Part shown: positions 59,265-64,000 of the stretch, in pieces
How the letters are laid out: the number at the start of each line of letters is the position of its first letter
How positions within the stretch are numbered: the stretch's first letter is position 1
Source: Apricaphanius iberus
Taxonomy: Eukaryota; Chordata; Actinopteri; Cyprinodontiformes; Aphaniidae
DNA length: 64,000 bases
Direction: 5' to 3'
Assembly (NCBI GenBank): GCA_028564705.1
Contig: JAPXFQ010001133.1
Span: 4,292,001-4,356,000, forward strand
Notes under the pieces: model-generated
Told to the model about the DNA's origin: nothing
The model's database searches: none
What the model saw: only the letters and a program-made list of their open reading frames with translations
Made by a program: the position numbers and the translations under genes

Positions 59265-62170
59265 CAGTGCATGTGTTAAACACAAACTATTATGGTGCCA
59301 ATATCAAGTTTTTGCTTGACCAATACGCTAATGGAATGTGTTTATATATTTCCTCCAGAAACTTGTTATATCAAACATGTTCTTTAATGCAATTAAATGT
59401 ACTGATTAAATAAAAAGCAATATAACGATTTTGCATCAACTGTAGGTATGTGCATTTTAGATCAAAACAATATTTGCTGTGGTCATGGTTGCTCTTTACA
59501 CTGAGAACAATACAGAATGCTGAGTCAGAAATCACAGTTGCGAACAGGAATTAAGAAATATCATTAAACAACATGGAAGTTCAAAATCCACCAATTTCCA
59601 GAATGCTTACGGGAAAAAATAAGTAGCATTTCACGTAAGCCTACAGAAAGCTATCAAGGCAACACTTTTACTTTTCACACGAAGGGGAATGTAAATAACT
59701 ATCCACTTTGATACATTACTATGTTTTAAAGCTGATTCTGAATGAGGGAAAACTTTCAGAGGGATAATGAAAAAAGTTGAGGACTGTCTTAAGACAATTT
59801 CATATGAATAAGGTTTCATATTCCTACATCTTTATTTAAACAATTAGGTCTTTACTAAAATAAAAATATAATTTTGTAAAGCTGCAACGGCAACATGATA
59901 TTTTTATTTTCTGTTATTGAAATATTTCGGTTTTAGTGTTTAGCAAACCTTGTATTTGACCTATAGCCTTTCTGACTTTGTTCAGCTTTAACTGAATGTA
60001 AAAAAAGCGAGAAAAAAAGTTACATTAATATACAGTTACCAGCAGACAATCTTGTTATACACAGTTTGCTACCTTAGACCCACATGGTTAGTAGCTATCT
60101 TGTTGAAAGGGCAGGAAGGAAAAACTGGTGTGGAACAGGTCAGGGTAGGATTATATGAGAATGGAAACAAACAGGGTGATTGGAAACGAGAGGCGGGCAA
60201 TATGGCACAGGATCTAAAAGATAAGGAGGGATGTCTGTCTCAAACTGAGTGACAGGTACGGACATGAAAATGGGACACTAAATAAAGGGCAATTACAAAT
60301 GGGTGCTTTCTGTATTTGGATTTGATTCCTTTCTTTCCCCTATGTACCTGCTTCCTCCTTACATTTTCATAATAACATTGTTCTGTTTTAGCTTCCTCCT
60401 CTTCATCATGAAATAGATTCTTCCCAGCACCCCTAGGGACAGCATTTACATCTATGGCATAAATTCACACTTTTCTCTATTTTCTTTCTTGCTTTCCCTC
60501 TCTTCTTTTTTTACCCTCTTTTGTTTTTTATGGAAAATCGAAACTGCTCAAAGCTTCAACTTGACTTTCTTGGTTTGAAATAGATATGAGGTCAGACCAG
60601 AACCAATGCAGGTGCTCAAGTTAACTGATGTCTCTTAATGTTGCAGAAGTTTTTCTGTTTTTACATAATGTATGTCATCACTGCTGATTAAAATAAAAAC
60701 TAGATTAGCATTTCATCAGGCATGAACCGCACTATAACCTTACTGGGCAGATATTATTTAGGAACTATGCTGATGCAAGATGAGCAGAAAAACAAATCCT
60801 GAACTGACACCATCAGCATATATCACTTCAAGAAATCTCTGACAACATTACAAAGGGACTGTAATCACATCTCTTCCTCACTATCAATAAAGACAAGGTC
60901 GAAAATTCTAATCCATTAGATATCGTGGATTTTATATGTATGCTGAGAACAATGGTCCGACAGCTTACATTTTCACTTACCTTTCTGTTAAACAACAACA
61001 AAGTTATTAAAATTTTATTTTTATGTTTTACAACTTAACGACAGATTTAAACATCATTAAACTGATGCTCCATTTTAATACTGCAGAAGCTACATACTAA
61101 TGTTATAAGTAAACCATAAAGGAAATGTTATAATGGTCAGTGTGACTCGTCAGACAACTTTGCATGATCTAAAGAAGCTGACGAGGAAAGGTGAAAGTGA
61201 AATAAAGAAAATATTCACTAATTGACAGCTGTTGGATGTTACAAGAAGAACAGGTTTAGAGTGGGTACAGTCCACTTTTCGGGAGTCTACCACGACTACT
61301 TTTAATACACTCATTCATCGTATGAGATGCATAAATATCAGTACTATTAGATAAATAAACATTTTGTTCCTACTAAGCTGTTATTTTTCCATCTTTTTGG
61401 CAGAATCCAACCATTAATTAGGGGGCTCATCATCCCTTCCACCTTAAATTCATACCATCGTTTATACCTCAAATTAAGGATCCATTAATATAAACACTGA
61501 ATTAAATCAAAAAATGTTCTGCATTCCTCTGCAGTAAATATTGCTTAGTTTAATACATTTTTCAGGCAGAATCATTGCAACAAATACCCTTTTAAGCACT
61601 TTATTACCAATAAACTGTCAAATGCTGAGTGTTTGAAAATTCTGCAGTGAGGACTTTGGGATAAAGTGTCATCAAGATGGTCTAGGATCACCATCTATAT
61701 TCAGAGCACTAATCTCAACCATTAGTGGGGGAACAGGAAGCTGACCCAAGGTCAGTGCTGTCCTTGTCCTGTTAGAGCAGCCTGTTCCTGTCTTATTTAT
61801 TAAAATCCATACACAAATAAACCCACACAAACTTTTTATATCACAGTTAAGTTTTCATATGCATTATTTCAATGGGTCTCTAATTTGGACATCTCTCCTA
61901 TTGCTGCATCGCAGATAGAACAAGGGAGTTGTGCGAACAGTCGTCACCTCTGCTTAATCAGGGGCTTGGAGAATGCTTTTCAGTGGATAATGTTTGTCTT
62001 TGTCTTGGTCTTTAACTAAAGCACTACAGAACTAAGTTTATCTCAGGAGGAAAAGAGGCAGATAAAGACAGACTTGCAGAAAGGAAAAGAAAGTTATCCC
62101 CATCCCAGTTGGGGTCAGGCCTGCCCCTCTGTAATCACAGCTAGATTAGCTGCTTCTCTTCAGCTAGGAG
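59265..62170. other. Non-coding, nothing recognised
   Basis: AT-rich sequence with no repeat I can name. Short open frames (for example near 60052) lack splice context and known motifs. Confidence 0.45.
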
Positions 62171-62177
62171 TACCTGG

Positions 62178-62187
62178 TTATATATAG
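62178..62187 (+). promoter_or_regulatory. Possible TATA box upstream of the orphan open frame
   Basis: TTATATATAG lies about 210 bases upstream of the ATG at 62398, in otherwise mixed sequence. It would place a transcription start near 62210. There is no other support. Confidence 0.25.
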
Positions 62188-62397
62188 AAACTGCAGCTTT
62201 GGGCCTGATCCTCCCCTAATGCCCCCTCCACTCCATGTTAATATCATTGACATTCACAGGAAGGCCCACTGTGTCTGTGTATGAGTGAGGATATGTATCT
62301 GGTGAATGTCTTGCGGCGTCTGTCTCTGCTCGTTTAAACCCAGCTGGCAGCCTTCGTCAACGTAAAGCCGGCCCGAAGTTCCCCATCAGACCAAACC

Positions 62398-62829
62398 ATG
62401 GAGCTTCTGGAGCACAGGAATGGCAGGGATGTTGGAGGGGAATTCCTGCAAAGCAGCTTGGAGCTGAGAGTCAGTGACCATCCTAAAGTAGAGGACAGTA
62501 GAAGGTGTGGAAGTCCGGGACAAACAGGGGGGCTGATTGTGGACCTAGTACCAGAGAGACCACAGGGAGAGGGGATGGAGCAGGAACAGGTCGGGCCTGT
62601 TGAAGTCTTCGAAGAGCAGGCAGCCTCAGTGGTGATGGCTGAGGCTGCCAGATGTCAGGTTAAGATCACGACACGGCGGAGCATCCATCTACGGATAGCT
62701 AATCACACTGCGCGAGACATCTACGTGAGGCTGGTGGGGCATGGTGGACGCATCACAGGAACCAGAACGGGACATCCGAGAGGGTCACTGGAACAGAGTA
62801 AGATGAGTACGAAAGAAGGGAAGAAATAG
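62398..62829 (+). CDS. Unrecognised open frame, 143 codons, possibly a first or internal exon
   Basis: The ATG has a strong initiation context (AACCATGG). The frame is open upstream back to 62338, and the region is clearly GC-richer than its surroundings, which suggests selection on coding sequence. The protein is polar, with an acidic, Glu/Gln-rich middle (residues 50-75) and a basic stretch KITTRRSIHLRIANHTARDI (residues 89-108). A donor-like A|GTAAGA at 62798 lies just before the stop, so the real exon may end at 62797. An acceptor at 62350 (CTGGCAG|) would join it in frame to frmd3 exon l, but the residues do not match the known FRMD3 linker. I do not recognise the family. Residues 80-123 faintly recall the N-terminus of fish actinoporin-like proteins, which is too weak to use as a call. 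Confidence 0.45.
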   Translation: MELLEHRNGRDVGGEFLQSSLELRVSDHPKVEDSRRCGSPGQTGGLIVDLVPERPQGEGMEQEQVGPVEVFEEQAASVVMAEAARCQVKITTRRSIHLRIANHTARDIYVRLVGHGGRITGTRTGHPRGSLEQSKMSTKEGKK

Positions 62830-62948
62830 TTCAACTTACATCGGAAGCATGTTCTCAGTCAGAGGTAGACTGTCTATTGTGGTGAGGATTTGGAAAAGAA
62901 TAGAGTTTGATTTAAAGATTTTCCTGACCTTATGTGTTGTCTAAATGT

Positions 62949-63014
62949 TCCTTCCTTCCTTCCTTCCTTCCTTCCTTCCTTCCTTCCTTCCTTCCTTCCA
63001 TCCTTCCTTCCTTG
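62949..63014 (+). repeat. TTCC microsatellite
   Basis: About 15 units of TTCC with one CATCC interruption near the end. Confidence 0.95.
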
Positions 63015-63266
63015 CAGAAAGGAAAAATCTTGGAGCTGCAAAAATGTATCATTTTATCAGTAAAACTTTGTTGCATCCAGTTCTCCTAGTACTACATAAG
63101 GGACGGTACAAGGAGGTTCCCTCAGAGTAACTAATCTAAATAATCTATAGTTTCCCTCAGTAACTGATTCCAGCGCTAGAGGGACACACTTACTTCTTTT
63201 ATGCTGCAAAATAACTTCCTTTTAATTTTTTTATTGAAATATTTTTACAATAATAAATCTACGCAT

Positions 63267-63394
63267 CCCTGTGATGGACTGGCAACCTGTCCAGGGTGTA
63301 CCCCGCCTCTCGCCCGTTGACAGCTGGAGATAGGCACCAGCACCCCCGCGACCCATAAAGGATTAAGCGGTTAAGAAAATGGATGGATGGATGG
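63267..63394 (+). mobile_element. GATGG-tailed short retroposon, copy 5
   Basis: It runs from CCCTGTGATGGACTGGCAAC to GATGGATGGATGG. A perfect 12-base duplication AAATCTACGCAT flanks it (63255-63266 and 63395-63406). It is nearly identical to the copy at 47988-48103. Confidence 0.9.
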
Positions 63395-63406
63395 AAATCT
63401 ACGCAT

Positions 63407-64000
63407 TAAATAGTTGGGAACAAGAACATCACCCAGAGTAAATTTAATATTCAACAAGTAAAATGTAGACTCTTATATTACTTTATATTACAGTTACTTG
63501 CATCACAAACAATGAACAATGTGGTATCAAGGGTATCAAGACCAAAACTCTTCAAAGCTGTGATTTCAACCATAAACTTTCCAGGCCTTTATCAAATGAA
63601 TACAACTGAATAAAGAAAACAAATATTTACAAAGCATATTGCACCAAATGGTGTCCTGTTGTTTAAAAATGTCAAGGAGTTTTTTTTTTCTTGATACCCT
63701 GCTTTCCTCCCAACAACACAAGGACATGAATGATAAATTAACGGGCAAAACTAAAATGCATAATACGTAACTAAACCATGTTGTTCATTGTTTGTGTTCA
63801 GTAACCACAGATCTCCAGTGTGTACTTAGAGGGCTAATCACTTCATAGTATATAAGGATTAGATTCACATCATGACTAAATAAATCCTTAAAATGAAAAA
63901 CTTGACTAAAAATCCTCTCTTTGCAGCTCCTGTTTACTGTCATGTATGCTCTCATGAAAACCTTTCCTGAAATGAGATGAGCAGCACTACAAGGTGCAAG
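63407..64000. other. Non-coding, nothing recognised
   Basis: AT-rich sequence with no repeat or exon that I can support. The C-terminal frmd3 exon is not here. Confidence 0.45.

Noticed and set aside
62635..62770. Resemblance of residues 80-123 of the orphan frame to actinoporin-like proteins
   Set aside because: It rests on a few scattered residues recalled from memory; the rest of such a protein is absent, so no functional call is made.
62350..62797. In-frame junction of the orphan frame to frmd3 exon l
   Set aside because: Phase permits it, but the residues do not resemble the FRMD3 linker and the acceptor is not preceded by a strong pyrimidine tract; kept only as a possibility.
56355..64000. 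Search for the FRMD3 transmembrane C-terminal exon
   Set aside because: No long hydrophobic frame followed by a conserved FEQFHYxYxCP-like motif was found; the exon is presumed to lie beyond the window.

Overview
This window is vertebrate nuclear DNA, almost certainly from a ray-finned fish. It is AT-rich and intron-dominated. It carries a teleost-style repeat load: a Rex3/RTE retrotransposon, L2-clade LINE fragments, several decayed Tc1/mariner copies, tRNA-headed SINEs, TTAA-flanked palindromic MITEs and many microsatellites. The species cannot be named from the sequence alone.

There is one clear protein-coding gene, on the + strand. It is the fish orthologue of FRMD3 (FERM domain-containing protein 3). 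Twelve consecutive coding exons lie between 22187 and 56354. Their splice phases chain without a break and they give 349 codons plus one base. They encode most of the FERM domain (end of the F1 lobe, all of F2 and F3), the FERM-adjacent (FA) segment and the start of the linker. The first exon or exons (roughly the first 50 residues in mammals) and the C-terminal transmembrane exon were not found; both probably lie outside the window.

Layout. Positions 1-22186 are non-coding: an L2 LINE on the minus strand (4190-5610), a Tc1 remnant (6120-6880), a composite element of about 2.2 kb with 11-bp terminal inverted repeats and 118-bp tandem repeats (7098-9335), another L2 remnant (13040-13670), a short RTE-type tail (15005-15235) and a hairpin MITE (20104-20205). 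Positions 22187-56354 hold the frmd3 exons. Their introns contain a young 5'-truncated Rex3 (31321-32269, target-site duplication intact), Tc1 remnants, palindromic MITEs, a SINE nested in a MITE (42520-43011) and several short GATG-tailed copies. Positions 56355-64000 hold a possible alternative frmd3 terminal exon (56645-56712), two TTAA-flanked MITEs (56915-57313 and 58546-59264) and an unrecognised, GC-richer open frame of 143 codons (62398-62829) that looks coding but matches nothing I know.

I see no previously undescribed multi-gene system. The observations most worth checking are three frame-preserving candidate cassette exons in one intron (one only 9 bp), a tandem NAGNAG acceptor, the orphan open frame at 62.4 kb, and the 3' tail shared by Rex3 and the short dispersed copies, which fits SINE-LINE parasitism.
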